Shown here: positions 9,441 to 21,265 of the stretch, in pieces
How the letters are laid out: each line of letters opens with the position of its first letter
Numbering within the stretch: position 1 is the first letter of the stretch
DNA from: Notolepis coatsorum
Lineage: Eukaryota > Chordata > Actinopteri > Aulopiformes > Paralepididae
NCBI GenBank assembly: GCA_963971535.1
Contig: OZ020593.1
Location: 34,630,576 to 34,694,575 of the forward strand
Reading direction: 5' to 3'
Length of the DNA stretch: 64,000 nucleotides
The notes under the pieces: model-generated
Seen by the model: only the letters and a program-made list of their open reading frames with translations
The model's database searches: none
Told to the model about the DNA's origin: nothing
Program-made: the position numbers and the translations under genes

Positions 9441-11390
9441 AGTTCTGTTGCATTTCCAATTTATTTATTTAAATTATAAATTGATCAGGTATCGATAAGG
9501 GAATCGATAAAGAATCGAATCGATAAGCAGAATCGATAATGGAATCGTATCGATAAAATCCTATCAATTCCCATCCCTACCACAAGGTGGCCGAGCCGTT
9601 TGAGGACCAGAAGGACTGCCTTCAATTCCAACACATTGAATGTAGTGCAGACCAGGCAGCATGGTCTTGCCAGCTGCCCCCTACTGCGTTGGCCCGACAC
9701 GCCCCCCCCATCCCGTGAGGGAGGCGTTGGTGAAGACCGTGACGTGTGACAGCCTGCTGCCCATGGGGACCCCGCTGGTGAGGGCCCCAGGCCCTCCCCA
9801 GAGGGCGAGGTCCCCCAGTACTGACATGGGAACCTTCAGCCGCTTCCACTTGTCTCTCACCGGGTCCATTTCCATACTGGAAAACCACCTCTGTATCCTC
9901 CTCATGAAGAGGCCAAGAGGGACCACAGAGTGAGCAGATGCCATCATACCGAGCAGGCGCATCACGGACAGCGCCGTAACCGTCCTAGGACGGAACCTCC
10001 CGAGCGTGCCGAGAACACCCACTCGCCGCCGCTCTGAGAGGGATGCCCATATAGACCTTGAGCTTAAAATAAGCCCAAGTACTCCACCCGTTGACTGGGA
10101 AGAGGAGTACTCTACTTCCAGTCTACAGCCAAACCCAGGCTGGTGAGGAATTCCACCACCTGACTGGTATTAGACCTGGCGATCTACCCTGACCGGCCAA
10201 GGACTAGGGATGGGTACCGAATTCGGTACTTTTGAGGCACCGAACCGAAACACGTCGGTACTACCGAGTATCGAATCAAGTGAAAAAAAAAAAAAAAAAA
10301 AAATTATTATGTCAACGTTCACACGCACAATATATGCTTACCTAGGATTTGACTTGATTCAACAACAAAGCAGTCGGAGCAATGACAAGCCGAAAACTGT
10401 CGAAATTGTAGTTATTTGAAGTTTGGATTTTTTTTTTACGACTGAGGTAGGTAAATTAAATTTCTTGAGAATAAAGTACCGAAAAAAGGTACCGTTGGGT
10501 ACCTGTAACTGAGGGGTTACAAAACCCTGACTGTATTAAAGATTGTGATAGGTTAAACCACTGCTAGTTATGTACTTTAATTACTGGCCAGACAGTACAT
10601 CAAATATAGATGGTGAACACTCACAAGAACACGGCATTGACAAAGAAATAGTATTTGAGGGTATTTTATTATTATGCAACATTAGGTTACAGAATGAGAA
10701 TTAGGGTCGCGCTTGTATGGCGAAGAATATGCGTAAAGTCAGTCAGCAGCATGAGTCACTAGGAATAGCACGAATCCTACGATGGGTCTAAGTTGATGCC
10801 ACCGGTCGTATAATAGCAACTATATAAGGCAACGCTGGTACCGCCTGGAGACAATGGGTTCCCTCCGGGATGTAAGGCCTGGAGGGTAGAGGAATGTTCG
10901 GATACTCAGTCTGATTCAATGAAGAATAAAGAGACTCCACGTACAGGAGTCGGTCCTTGTAAATCCAACGATCAGCAGCAAAGCAATAATTGTAATCCAA
11001 ATGCTCGATAGCACTGATGACAGCCAGCCAGCCTCTGTCCACGAGGCCAGCCCGAGTGGTAATCCTCACGAGGTTGAATCCCAAACGATAGTGGAAATCA
11101 ACGAGGCTCTTCTCCGGGTAACACGTTCCAAATCAATATAATCCAACCAGTAATGGTTCTGCAATCGCCGACGCTGGTTCTCCTGTGCACATGTCCAATC
11201 AGGGCTGTACGCTAAGCTTTTTCACTAGGGGCACACTTGCAAAAAATATGTTTTAGGGGCACATTTTTAAATAACAATTTTACCATTATAGTGCAAAAAA
11301 ATATGTTCCTCCTGCCTCATTACTGTGGTCCTTTTATTTAACATTTAAGTGCTTTTGTTGTCAGGTTTGTATCTTTTATAATGAACCAAC

Positions 11391-11690
11391 TAGGGCTGGG
11401 CGATATGGCCTAAATATGATATCACGATATTTTCTGACCTTTCGGCGATACACGATACACATCCCAATGTTTTTCTTTTTTACCCCAAACAATTCATTAT
11501 GAGGCTTACCAAGACAGTATGAGTTTGCAAGCTAACATTAAAGACAAAATAAAATACCCATGCATTTAGCATTTTTATATTATATATTAGATTTAGATTA
11601 TTGGATTATTAGATTATATATTGCATATATTTAGCAATGAGATATTATATGATTTAGATATGAAATATGATGAATTGAAAATGGGGGACC
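11391..11690. mobile_element. hAT MITE left end fragment
   Basis: Starts tagggctgggcgatatgg, a common fish MITE terminus, and has the expected cgatac-type subterminal repeats. A matching right end was not found. Confidence 0.55.
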
Positions 11691-11820
11691 CTGATGTAAA
11701 CAAGACAAAAGTCTTTCTCTGGTCTGCATCCCCTTAACAATTGTATGTATTGAGCTGTACTGTACCCATTCTGCAATATGTTAATAAAGTTTTAAATCAA
11801 TCAATCAATCAATCAATCAA
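11668..11820 (+). repeat. LINE 3' end with tail module, (TCAA)n
   Basis: Begins gatgaattgaaaatggggga and ends in TCAATCAATC repeats; homologous to the 3' UTR of the LINE at 56127-57252. Confidence 0.75.
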
Positions 11821-11867
11821 TAGCATTTTTATGAAACTACTGTATATTTGTATGTCTCTAAATGTTT

Positions 11868-11993
11868 TGATGAATTGAAAATGGAGGACCCTTATGTAAA
11901 AAAGCCGAAAGTCTTTCTCTGGTCTTCATCCTCCTGTACTGTATTGTACCCATTATGCAATCTGTTAATAAAGTTCTCATTCATTCATTCTGA
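11868..11993 (+). repeat. LINE 3' end with tail module, second copy
   Basis: A diverged copy of the preceding one, ending with CATTCATTC. Confidence 0.7.
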
Positions 11994-12254
11994 CGGAAAA
12001 CAGAATAATTTTGATTGACAGTAGAGTCTGCCAATTACGTCACAACGCTTGCACCCGCCCTGCTGTTCTTAGCACCAATCGGCAAGCGCATTCGTTTTTG
12101 ACTTCCTGAATGCCCTGTGTGTTGACAACAACAAAGCTACTAACATTAGCTCCCCGCGGCCCACGAGTAGGATACCAGTGCTCTGCAGGATGACTAAATG
12201 AGGCATAATGATTTTACCTCAACGAATGTTATAATAAAAGCCTTTCCATACATC

Positions 12255-12617
12255 TGTCTGATTGAAAACTTTATTAACAGACCGCGGAATGGGCATATCT
12301 CAGCACGGGCTGAGATATGAACGAGTAACGTGTGGACCAGATTGACGCGACACAAGGTTTACACAACAGCCCCCACCCCTTGTTTTATTGTATTTGTACC
12401 TGTACTACCTGCTGTCAGCTGTTTATCTCTCTCTGTGAGCTTGATTAGCTCACGTTAGCTAGCGTTAGCTCCGCGGCTAACCCTGAACTAAATCAATGAC
12501 TAGGTTCTAAAGCATTTCGAGTAGTTTTCACTGCACATAGAAGCAGCCAAACAGCGGGAGAATTTCGGGAGCATATGGCCAAAACCCAGTTAGGAACCAT
12601 CGATTCCCATCCCTACT
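12255..12617. mobile_element. hAT MITE fragment, inverted relative of 8141-8560
   Basis: Reverse complement of the left portion of the MITE at 8141-9579, ending cgattcccatcccta. The other end is missing. Confidence 0.7.
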
Positions 12618-13441
12618 ACTAACTTTACTTTTCTTCATAGCTAAGTCAGCCAGTCTATCAGAGTGAGTGCTCAGTTGATTTTCCCCGCTGATCATACCTG
12701 AGTGCTCAGCGTCATCACACGCCTTGGATCATTTAGGAGTGAAATGCGAATGCAAGACTTGAAATCCCTACTCGCAAGCCCGCCCCCAAATATTATTTAC
12801 CAATCGCAACGGCCAATTAAAGGGGCAATTTGCGATGAGATCATCGCAGCGTACAGCCCTGCCAATGCTACACACGAACGAACTGTGGTTGCACGATATA
12901 CAATAAATGAACGACTATTTACTTCACATTAGATTAGGTCGAACTTGACGTTACTGCATTAAACTCTGACACTTTACTATTCCCTTCGCACGTGGTTCTC
13001 CACGCTCTGTTAGACGCACTGCTGCTCACTTCACTGTTACCGAACTTGTCACACTGCTGCTTTAGACGAACTTGTCACACTGCTTGCTTAGACGAACTTC
13101 TGCTGTGCGCACCTGCGCCAGCATATATACTTAAGTGGCTTTCTAGTTCCAAACCTAACCACTTGCCCGGAATCAATACACTGCCAAGGGCATGTCCTGA
13201 CTTGCCCCAAACTCGCCCCTTGCACCTGTCTGAGTGCGAGACTGCCTGGCGCCGCCGTCAGGGGGCATTATCCTTAGGGAAAGTGAATATTACTATGATT
13301 TACATGCAGGTAAAGGGATATTCCGTGTATATATAAATAATATACAATGTATATAAAACAATAAAGGTAGATTCTCAGTTTTAATCTGGCCCTTCACAAC
13401 AGTACCGGTATCGATTCACAGGTACCGGTACCGGTATCGGT

Positions 13442-14089
13442 TCAAATGTGAAAGGTACCCATCCCTACCAAGGACCAGAACGTCGTCCAGGGCAGAATAC
13501 ACTTCATAACCCCCGACGACGCAGAGGCCCCAGTGCGGTCTACACGCACTTGGTGAAGATGCGGGGAGCCAGAGAATAGCCGAAAGGCAGCCTCTGGTAC
13601 ACATATGCTAAACCCTGCAAAGGAAGCGTAGGTAAGCCCTAGGATGGAAGATCGGGATGCGAATACGCATCCTACAGGTCTATGGAGGAGAACAGCGTTC
13701 AACAGGTGGGAGACGGTCAAAATGCTGAACCTTCCATGGGACAGGTCCAGTATGGGTCTGACCCCCCCCCCCTTCTCGGGCACCAGAGAAGACCGGGAGG
13801 AAACGCCACGCATCGCGTCCTCCTTTGGGACCACGGCGATGGCTTGCTTCGCCCACAGAGATTGGATCTCATCGGCCAGAGCTGTCACTGCTGGTGACCC
13901 TGACAATAGGGTCTGTACCAAACCTGAAAACGGGTGGGGTTGTGTAAACACAAGTCCCCGCCTCAGCGTTCTCTCCATCCACCTCGACATATGGCACTGC
14001 TGTAGCCATATGTGATGATAATCCCAAGCGCACCCGCCGCCACTTGGTGCTGGTCCGCCAGAAACCGTAGATAGGCGGCCCGGTCCCAC
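13442..14089 (-). pseudogene. DIRS copy A reverse-transcriptase region
   Basis: This open part of copy A contains GGGVRPILDLSHGRF, the start of a DIRS-type reverse transcriptase, and continues into the fingers/palm region. Copy B has the equivalent at 30442-30720. It is a fossil piece bounded on the right by further DIRS sequence and interrupted by the MITE boundary at 13467. Confidence 0.7.
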
Positions 14090-14346
14090 CCGCTGTGCGT
14101 TGCCAACCCTGAACTCGCCAACCGCGCGAGCAGGGCGTCTCGTGGAGCTGGGATACCCACCCCGACACTACCAACGAGGCAATCGCACCCAAGGGGGAAC
14201 CCCGACAGAAAGGGCCGGTTTGATACAGGGGAAGCTGACATCACACTGGGTGACAAAAGCTCCCCCACTGAACACCTCGCCAGCATGGATTGCTGAGGAA
14301 CTGTTCTACAGCTGGACATGCAAGGTGTGATAGGGTGGGTTCCTAC

Positions 14347-15503
14347 TAGGGGTGCACGATATTGATTTTTTGACCCCGATACCGATAACTTTCTGCTCCT
14401 CAAGGCCGATACCGATACCGATAACCGATATTTATTGTATTATTAAAAAAAAATTACCAAAATGTTTTAATTTTTTTTTCAACATGAAACAAAACATATC
14501 ACAATACAATAATAATACGTCAAATGTATATACTCTCTTTTCTGGACTCTTTTCGTATCACAAACAGTACTGTATTTGCAAATCTGGTATGTCATGTATA
14601 GATGTAGGCAGTACTGTCTATATGTATGTCATTATGTTATGATGAATTGAAAATGGGGGACCCTGATGTAAACAAGACGAAAGTCTTTCTCTGGTCTGGA
14701 TCCCCTTAACAATTGTATGTATTGAGCTGTACTGTATTGTACCCATTCTGCAATCTGTTAAATAAAGTTTTCATTCATTCATTAATTTGCTGTTATAACA
14801 CAAACAGCTCACCATGAACCTTGACATTATGTTAATTAGCATCCAAGCTAGCGTGATAACGTTATTAGTTAGAAACGGCTAGGCTGCCTGCTTACCTGCA
14901 ATAATGTTGTCATCGTCCTGGACAGATAGACTTGTTAAATCATAATATCCACACTTTGTGCTGGTCCTCAGTAAATGTCCCGCCGGCAGCTGGTTTTGGA
15001 TTAGCTTAGCCTTTAGCTGCTCGGCGTCGTCGGATTTTAATACACCATCGTAGCGGTGGTGATGTTTCAGGTGACTTATTATGTTGGATGTGTTATAGCT
15101 TGTTGCCCCTTTCCCTCCTCGTGGAACTTCTGCATTGCATTTATTACAAATAGCAAGCGATCTTTTTCATGTGAAACTATTCCTAGTACCGACGCCATCT
15201 TTGTTGTTTACGTCCGCGCTGCTCCAAGAAACGTACGTGGCTACGTCACAGCCAAGAAAGGGAGCGCTGGATTTGTGTAAAACGCCCTGTTCCTAAACCA
15301 CATGCTATCAGTCGTACCACAGTACTGGCAAAACGGGAGGAGCCCTACAGTCAAAACAAACGCACTTAATCCCAATTCACCCACACGGCATTTTTTTTTT
15401 CAAAAAATATATTATATTATCGGAGCTATTAATAACGTTATCGGGTTTATCGGGATGACGTCATAATTGCTGATATCGGCCCGATAATTATCGTGCATCC
15501 CTA
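14347..15503. mobile_element. hAT MITE with 8-bp TSD gttcctac
   Basis: The ends are taggggtgcacgat and, inverted, tagggatgcacgat. gttcctac occurs at 14339-14346 and 15504-15511. The right subterminal part has ccgataatt and gttatcgg repeats. A LINE 3' end is inserted at about 14520-14786. Confidence 0.85.
14520..14786 (+). mobile_element. LINE 3' UTR with tail module
   Basis: The upstream part matches 46357-46518 inverted; the last 150 bp are the module gatgaattgaaaatggggga through ttcattcattcatt. It is a 5'-truncated copy of the LINE family also seen at 56127. Confidence 0.75.
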
Positions 15504-16697
15504 GTTCCTACACACCGTAGCCCTGCAGTGATATTACTACCACCCAAATCACGCGCGCCTGCCAGACCACTGCCGGTCTTCCGGGAGTGGGAGGCACTAA
15601 CGTGATACCCGGCCTGGCGAAGGCGAGGTCGGGGGAACCCGCGCTGTTTGCCTCAAGAGGTCTCGAGCCCCCCTGCTGACAACCTTTGTAGTTGACAGAC
15701 GTAACACCAGGCTCACCAAACACAGAAGCAGAACGTGTGGCGTGGGAGCCGCTTGACAGCACAACATTCTCACGGACAGACCCAGTTTCAGCCATCAACT
15801 GGGTGTCAGCCCCTGTCCCCATGAGAAGCGAAACGTGGGGCTTGCGCTTCATTGAAGGCACGCGACCCGCAACCAAAGGAAACAAATCAGAGCCCTTATC
15901 CCGCTGATGTTGGGGGGGGGGGGTGACCGGAGAGCGAGCTGGAGACAGCTAGACGGCGAAGTTTTTTTAGGACGTGCTCATCTAAAGTAGCCGATCCCTC
16001 GGTCGCCAAGGCTGTCGGCCTTGCGGTCACCTGTTTTCGTTGTGCCCAGGGTACCTCAGGCAGGGGAAACATGGCCGCTGGTTGAGGGCCTCGCCACAGC
16101 CGTTGACGAGGCCGTGCTCTCACCTCTGGCTGCATGGTGCAAGGCGGTGTGGGGCCTAGGTCAAATACCGCCCGCGCTCCTGCAGAAAGACCAAAGTCCC
16201 TCTGCGGAGAGGGGAGCCCTGAGGAGGGAAAAAACTTCTCACCCCCTCAAGGGCAGACTGATTCAACCAAGATGTCTGTAAACAAGCGTTGACAGCATCC
16301 TAGCCCTCCCTGCGGTTATAGCTTGCGGCTAGGTCAAAGCTAATAACGTCAAAACCTCGCGCAATGTTTCGACCTAGGCTGGCCTTCAAGGCCCCGCCAC
16401 CCGACACCATTTTTGACAGAAAAAACAGCAATTCGAACAATGTTACTAGTCGCTGCTAATTCTATACCGTGGCGGTATAGGCTTAACAGCCCACCAGCCA
16501 CCTGCCGGGCCGACTCACCTCATGGCGTCGGCCGGGCGGGACACCGTTCCAACATGCCAGAGGCAAAGGACTGATGCCACCTGCTTCACAAGCACGGAGC
16601 ACCAGTGGTGGTTGCAACAAAAAACTACTACTAGTGAAGCACTGCCTCACTAGTAGGAATGCAGCAACCTCCACTGTGGTGTGCACCCATGAAGGGG

Positions 16698-16788
16698 TAA
16701 ATGAATAAATGAACGAAAACTCCACCAACACACTGCAGAATGGGCTAGCCCATACACACAATGTTAAGGGGATGCAGACCAGAGAAAC
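16698..16788 (-). repeat. LINE-tail-like block inside DIRS copy A
   Basis: The minus strand reads tctggtctgcatccccttaa and ends gttcatttattcattta. Copy B has its own version at 28958-29042 in the same position, so the block belongs to the DIRS family and not to a separate insertion here. Confidence 0.65.
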
Positions 16789-17404
16789 ACCAGTCCCGCA
16801 CACAATTCATAGATTCACAAAAAGCACACCAGCCCTAGGCCTCAGCCCATCCACCCATGAAATGGTAAACAAGCCCCCGTCAAAACTCCCAACAGTAGAC
16901 ACCGATTGACCGTCAGCATGAATGGTTAAGAGGAGGGAAGACCTTTTAAAAAGACAGCCCTCGGCGGGGAACAAAGGAACAGTGACCCAGCATCGTAGCA
17001 TTAGCATTAGCCGCGCGCTCCAGGATAGCTGGGAAAACATCCAACTCGGAGTCATGACGACAACGTTTACCCAGATATCCTACCCCTTGCGCCAATACAC
17101 AACTCGGTTGTCTCACGGGACAACGAGCAGTATCACAAATGCCAGCATTGATGCCTGGTGGCGCAGGCCCTACCTGTGCGCGACCTAGCCTGACAGCTAG
17201 CCGCCGTGCGACGTCCCTCGATCCGCTGTCAGAAGACGAGGAAACCCCAAGACAGGCCCGATGCGCTGTTAGAATGTGCCGAGAAGATTCCAGGGGCTGG
17301 AAAATCTCCAGCGAAAAGCCAACATTGTTCAATGTCCTTCTGCATTTCATATCTACTAGTTCATGGAGTGCACTGCAGCGTCCATGATGGAAACAACAAA
17401 GAGG

Positions 17405-17571
17405 AAGGGGGAGTGTGACCATGTCCGGTGTCTTATAGGAGGACACTGGGGCGGGGCCTGGTCAAGTGCATGGGTGCATTGTTTTGTTAATGAAGCACAG
17501 TAGGTGCTGGAGATAAAGATATATCTCAATATGGCGAAGAGCGAGACGCGATGCCAGTAATGCTATATAAC
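17405..17571 (-). repeat. 5' inverted terminal repeat of DIRS copy A
   Basis: Aligns by eye over its full length with the copy B repeats, including ggggcggggcc and agagcgagacgc, and shares the gttatata edge. Confidence 0.7.
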
Positions 17572-18189
17572 TAACGTCTTTATCAACTCATCAAGTTATT
17601 ACTAATGGTTACTGGCTCTTGAACTGATTATACTAAGAGGGATCTAGCTAGCTATGAGTGTAAGGGTATCTGTATACTTGCTTCTAAATACATCTCTGTG
17701 TACGCAAGACAGCAGGGCCACGTATTCTGTGTTTCTTTGGAGCATACTTTGTGCATGTCCTCAGGAACTAACACTACGCATCCACAAGATGCAATGAAGT
17801 GTGTCGACAGTGGGGGCAGTGTGGATGTGACAGGCTAAACACTAAAACTAAACATGGAAAGCTAAATGGAAACATGTTCCAGATTTTCTCAACATAACCT
17901 CAAGTGTTTTATGTTTACGTTGCACAAGGAAGATATTCTTCTTCTATATAATTAATCATATATATTTATAATAATGTGTCGGCCAGGGAGGATTCGGCCC
18001 TTATCTTCCAATTCTTCATCTCTCTCTCTCTCTCTTCTCGTACAGGAGCAGCCAGGGGAACAGACGCAGTACACACAGGGAGTAACAGGGTAACATAGTA
18101 GCATGTGTGCTAAGTACCTTCTGAGTGTATTTTTTCAATAACAGATGTCACCCATTTTGTTGACATGAAAGGACAACATATTTGCGTTC
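17572..18189. other. unassigned stretch with a CT-rich tract
   Basis: Unique-looking DNA; a (CT)n tract at about 18017-18035. No gene recognised. Confidence 0.4.
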
Positions 18190-18560
18190 ACAGAAAGGTA
18201 AAGAAGTTCAAGTTCAAGTTTGTTTGTATTTGTCACATTATAAGGTACATGTACATTACAGTGAAATGCTTTGTTCTGTATGAGCCCCTGAGAATATGCT
18301 TCATACAGTAAAAAAGTAAGTAAAAGAAGAATAACACTATACAATACAATATACAAACTAAAGTACAACCTAAGTACAATCTAAGTACAATGAAGTAAAA
18401 ATGCAGACAATGAGGTACAAATGCAGACAATGAGGTACAAACACCTTTTTAAGGCAAGCGAGGTATGAATGTAGTGCAAATCTCTTCAATAAATAGATAA
18501 ATATAGTGTAGTGTTAAATAAAGATTGCATATTATTCAGGGTGCAGTTTAGTTGGTGTAT
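18190..18560 (-). mobile_element. LINE 3' end (tail with TTGAACTTGAA repeats)
   Basis: Read on the plus strand it begins agttcaagttcaagtttgtt followed by tatttgtcac and, later, cagtgaaatgc. This is the inverted 3' end of the LINE group whose longer copy is at 44817-46281. Only the 3' UTR remains. Confidence 0.65.
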
Positions 18561-18739
18561 GTGAATACGTTATCCCTAAACTCTTGGGTTTTGCAGTATG
18601 TGCAAATTATGTTAAAATAGTAATATTTATAATATTCATGTTATTTATGTATATGCTATAATTTTGTTTAGGATATAGATAATATCCTGATAAGAGCTTA
18701 ACAGGGATATTAGCTAGTATTGGGAAAGCTGTATGCACG

Positions 18740-19866
18740 TTAACTCATTCACTGCCACGCTGTTTCCGGGATATGGCTATGCGCTGCCACGCATTAAACC
18801 AATGGAGTCGGTCACCTTGTTTGCAGGGCTATAATTCTATATTATAGCTATGGATGCAATACTATGGCCCATTTGACATCGAGTATCTATCGTTCAAGAT
18901 GTGAAAAAGAAATAATTTTTCCATCCATACATTCTCGTTTTATATTGTGGTGAATATAAGTATGGTTTTAGAGCGGTTTAGGGTAATTCCTGGTAGGCTA
19001 GTAATAGCCCGCGACGTGTATTATACTTAACCCATTGGCATTTCGTCCCTACACACGCTACAATAAAAAATTCAAATGCATATGATCGGTATTATGTTCC
19101 ATCATGAATGCATGAAGGGGGGGGGGGGGTCGTTTCTGATTAATTGATTGTCAATAACGGCATTCGTTAGTACAACAACATATGCTGATCAGGGCGATGG
19201 CTATGAAAACAAGGCACAATCAAGCTGAAATTGACGTTAAATTGCTCTTACCTGTGGCCGGTGGGATTCCAAAAAGAATATTCCAATTATTTGATTGCCA
19301 TCTGGTAGATCGTATGTCCATTAAGGCATCGGGCAATCGGGGGTCCCGAAAACGATTCAATGCGATCGGGTGAAGCCCTAGGTTCAGGTTTCTAGAAAAG
19401 TCCGCCCGGACCAATATAATCGACGCACAGCCCAATACACAGTTTAAAAGGATGTGCAATACCGGCCGCATCCTACCAGACGGCGGTATTGGACTTGTGT
19501 GATCTCAGACTCATTCCCTATAATAACACCAGGCTCCCTGGATGTATAATGAATGGAAATATCGAATAAAAGAAATAAAGGGCGCCCCAGTGGCGAACCA
19601 CAGCCGCGACACGGCCAACACAGGTTCGACTCCCGAACCCGTCGTTATTTGCCGAATGTCTTCCCCCCACTCTGTCTCCCATTCCTCCTCTGTCTCTCAC
19701 TACTGGACTGCCCAGTAGAAATAAAGCGATAAAACGCCAAAAAATAAATCTTAAAAAAAATTTAAATAAAAGAAATAACGATCAAATAACGAGTATACTC
19801 GTTGTTGGCATTCAATGATTGGCGGCCAATAACGAGTTTAATCGTTGTTGGCAGAGAAATAGTTAA
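18740..19866. mobile_element. TTAA (piggyBac-like) element with a SINE inside
   Basis: The ends are ttaactcattcactgccac and, inverted, ttaactatttctctgcca, each with TTAA. Near the right end are two palindromic boxes, aacgagtatactcgtt (19788-19803) and aacgagtttaatcgtt (19831-19846), 43 bp apart, the outer one 20 bp from the edge. There is no transposase. The SINE at 19579-19764 was inserted later. Confidence 0.75.
19579..19764 (+). mobile_element. tRNA-derived SINE, complete with 14-bp TSD
   Basis: It starts gggcgccccagtggcg, has a B-box ggttcgactcccg at about 19622-19634, a T/C-rich body (ctctgtctcccattcc) and an A-rich tail. The duplication aataaaagaaataa occurs at 19565-19578 and 19765-19778, as expected from LINE-driven insertion. 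The body resembles a SINE widespread in percomorph fishes. RNA polymerase III would transcribe it. Confidence 0.85.
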
Positions 19867-20000
19867 CATGCTGTATATGGCTTTAGTTTAGCATTTCACT
19901 GAACCACTTCATAGCTATTAAAAAAAAGAAAAAAAGAAATAACATACAAACAAACACGTTCAAAGTACACGTAGGTACTAGTACATTTAACGTGTCGTGT

Positions 20001-20429
20001 TTAACACATTCCCTGCCAAAAACGAATTGACTTGTTATTGGCCGTCAATCGAATAACGCCAATAACGAGTTTACTGGTTTTTGGGATCGTCGATGATTAG
20101 ATAATCAGCCGAAAAATTACAACGTGATGACTGGATTACAGTAAAATGCATTTTTCTCGCCTTTTCCTGGAATTACTGAAAAACACCCAAACCATACTCT
20201 ATTCAAAACGGTATAAAACGGAAATGTACAAATGAAAAAACAATCTGTCTCGGCAATGTTGACTAGAAGCAGCTCACTGAGACCCGACGGTGTTATTAGA
20301 CCCATAGATATAATATAAGATATATTTTAAGCACTCGCAAATGTCACAGTCTAAAATTATATCCATTGAATAAAGACCTGGCAATGAATGGAGTATCAGC
20401 GCCCCCTGCTGTGGCAGTCAATATGTTAA
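20001..20429. mobile_element. TTAA (piggyBac-like) MITE, 429 bp
   Basis: The ends are ttaacacattccctgcca and, inverted, ttaacatattgactgcca. Box 1 is at 20021-20036 and box 2 at 20064-20079 (aacgagtttactggtt), again 20 bp from the edge and 43 bp apart. Confidence 0.8.
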
Positions 20430-20844
20430 GGTATACTTTTATGTAGCATAATGCAAAATACACTGTAATTTCATGGTCGTTTAAGTTGAGCTAACGAACA
20501 TGACCGTACGGTCCGACAGCTACTGATATCTGACTGTCGGATCGTCAACGCCTGTCATAATGATCATTAGAAAATGGCTGAGCTCTCCTCCTCCCAAGCC
20601 TTGCCCATCTCTTACTTTTCCACCTGAGCCAATTTAAAATCCCTTGTTCCATCTCTCCTCTTGGCTGTCACCCCCCTCCCCCCTCCTGCCCTCTATACCC
20701 TTATCTCTCTGCTGACTGCTCTCTTTCTCTCCCCCTCTCGTCCTCTGTTTGTCATTAATGAGAAGAGGTGGACAGCACACCCTCACGATGTGGCCTCAGA
20801 ACCATTTTTTATAAAAAAAAAAAATTACAAAACAGAGAAGATGG
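20430..20844. other. unassigned, with a C/T-rich tract
   Basis: A C/T-rich tract at about 20655-20750. No gene recognised. Confidence 0.4.
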
Positions 20845-21262
20845 CTTTCAGATTCAGACAACTTTATTGATCCCGCGTGGGGCAATTCATATTTGTAGCT
20901 TCACGAGTAACAAAAACAACAAAAACAAAACAAACAGCACGGCAACAACAACATTCCATGCAATACACAATCCAGTAAAAGTTCAAACAGACAACTAAGT
21001 GTAAAAGGCTACTTAAAATTACTACTGTCTGTGTTTAAAAGTCAGATAGCCGAGGGTACAAAAGATTTGGCGTAACGGTTGGTCCTACTTGGTGGAATGT
21101 CATAACGGCGGCCAGAAGGCAACAGCGAAAACCGCTGAGACAGAGCGTGGAGAGGTTGATTTGTGATGCTCGTCCCCTTCTTGACCACCTGGTCCGTCCA
21201 GAGAGAACATAGGTCTCTGTTTTACTCCAATTATTTTGAAGCACACTTTCACACTATACTGT
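20845..21262 (-). mobile_element. LINE 3' end with ORF2 C-terminus
   Basis: The minus strand encodes SLLPSGRRYDIPPSRTNRYA followed by KSFVPSAI, the conserved C-terminal end of a fish jockey-group LINE ORF2, with an in-frame stop shortly after. The 3' terminus is gggatcaataaagttgtctg followed by a short tail. It is strongly 5'-truncated and abuts the hAT end at 21266. Confidence 0.7.
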
Positions 21263-21265
21263 AGG

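Larger units (their letters stand above)
8141..9579. mobile_element. hAT MITE with 8-bp TSD ccacaagg, carrying an L2-like fragment
   Basis: The termini are tagggatgggaatcgg and, inverted, tagggatgggaattg. ccacaagg occurs at 8133-8140 and 9580-9587. The right end has repeated (a)atcgataa motifs. It lies in DIRS copy A. A TG microsatellite and a LINE 3' end (9035-9440) sit in its interior. A related fragment is inverted at 12255-12617. Confidence 0.85.
11200..12861. mobile_element. TIR transposon (cagggctgtacg ends) in the solo LTR
   Basis: The ends cagggctgtacgc and gcgtacagccctg are perfect inverted repeats and are flanked by ccaat (11195-11199 and 12862-12866), a 5-bp direct repeat. Related right ends lie at 63985 and, probably, 41901. 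No transposase is visible. The interior is filled with other fragments. Confidence 0.7.
10504..13401. mobile_element. solo LTR (LTR retrotransposon fossil) with TSD gtacc
   Basis: It starts tgtaactgaggggttacaa, ends ctggcccttcacaaca, and is flanked by the 5-bp duplication gtacc (10499-10503 and 13402-13406). The same ends are found at 26776-28204, so these are two solo LTRs of one family. Without the inserted element at 11200-12861 it is about 1.24 kb. The internal region was lost, presumably by LTR-LTR recombination. The orientation and the superfamily are not determined. Confidence 0.75.
10205..13467. mobile_element. hAT MITE with 8-bp TSD ccaaggac, split by a solo LTR
   Basis: The ends are tagggatgggtaccgaa and, inverted, tagggatgggtacctt. 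The duplication ccaaggac lies at 10197-10204 and 13468-13475. Its own sequence is only 10205-10503 and 13402-13467, rich in ggtacc and gtaccg motifs; the rest is the inserted LTR and its passengers. Confidence 0.85.
7917..17571 (-). mobile_element. DIRS-type retrotransposon copy A, truncated fossil with nested insertions
   Basis: This copy is on the minus strand. Its 5' inverted terminal repeat is at 17405-17571, ending with gttatatagc read on the minus strand, as in copy B at 26186. Homology to copy B runs through the gag-like region and reverse transcriptase/RNase H to about 7917, where it stops before the tyrosine-recombinase part. Three hAT MITEs (8141-9579, 10205-13467, 14347-15503) split it, each with its own 8-bp duplication. 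Without them it is about 3.8 kb, close to the length of the same portion of copy B without its solo LTR. It is broken in several places and clearly older than the MITEs within it. Confidence 0.8.

Noticed and set aside
11391-12617. One chimeric hAT MITE with ends of two families
   Set aside because: The 8-bp flanks (gaaccaac and ctactaac) agree at only five positions, so two separate fragments are more likely.
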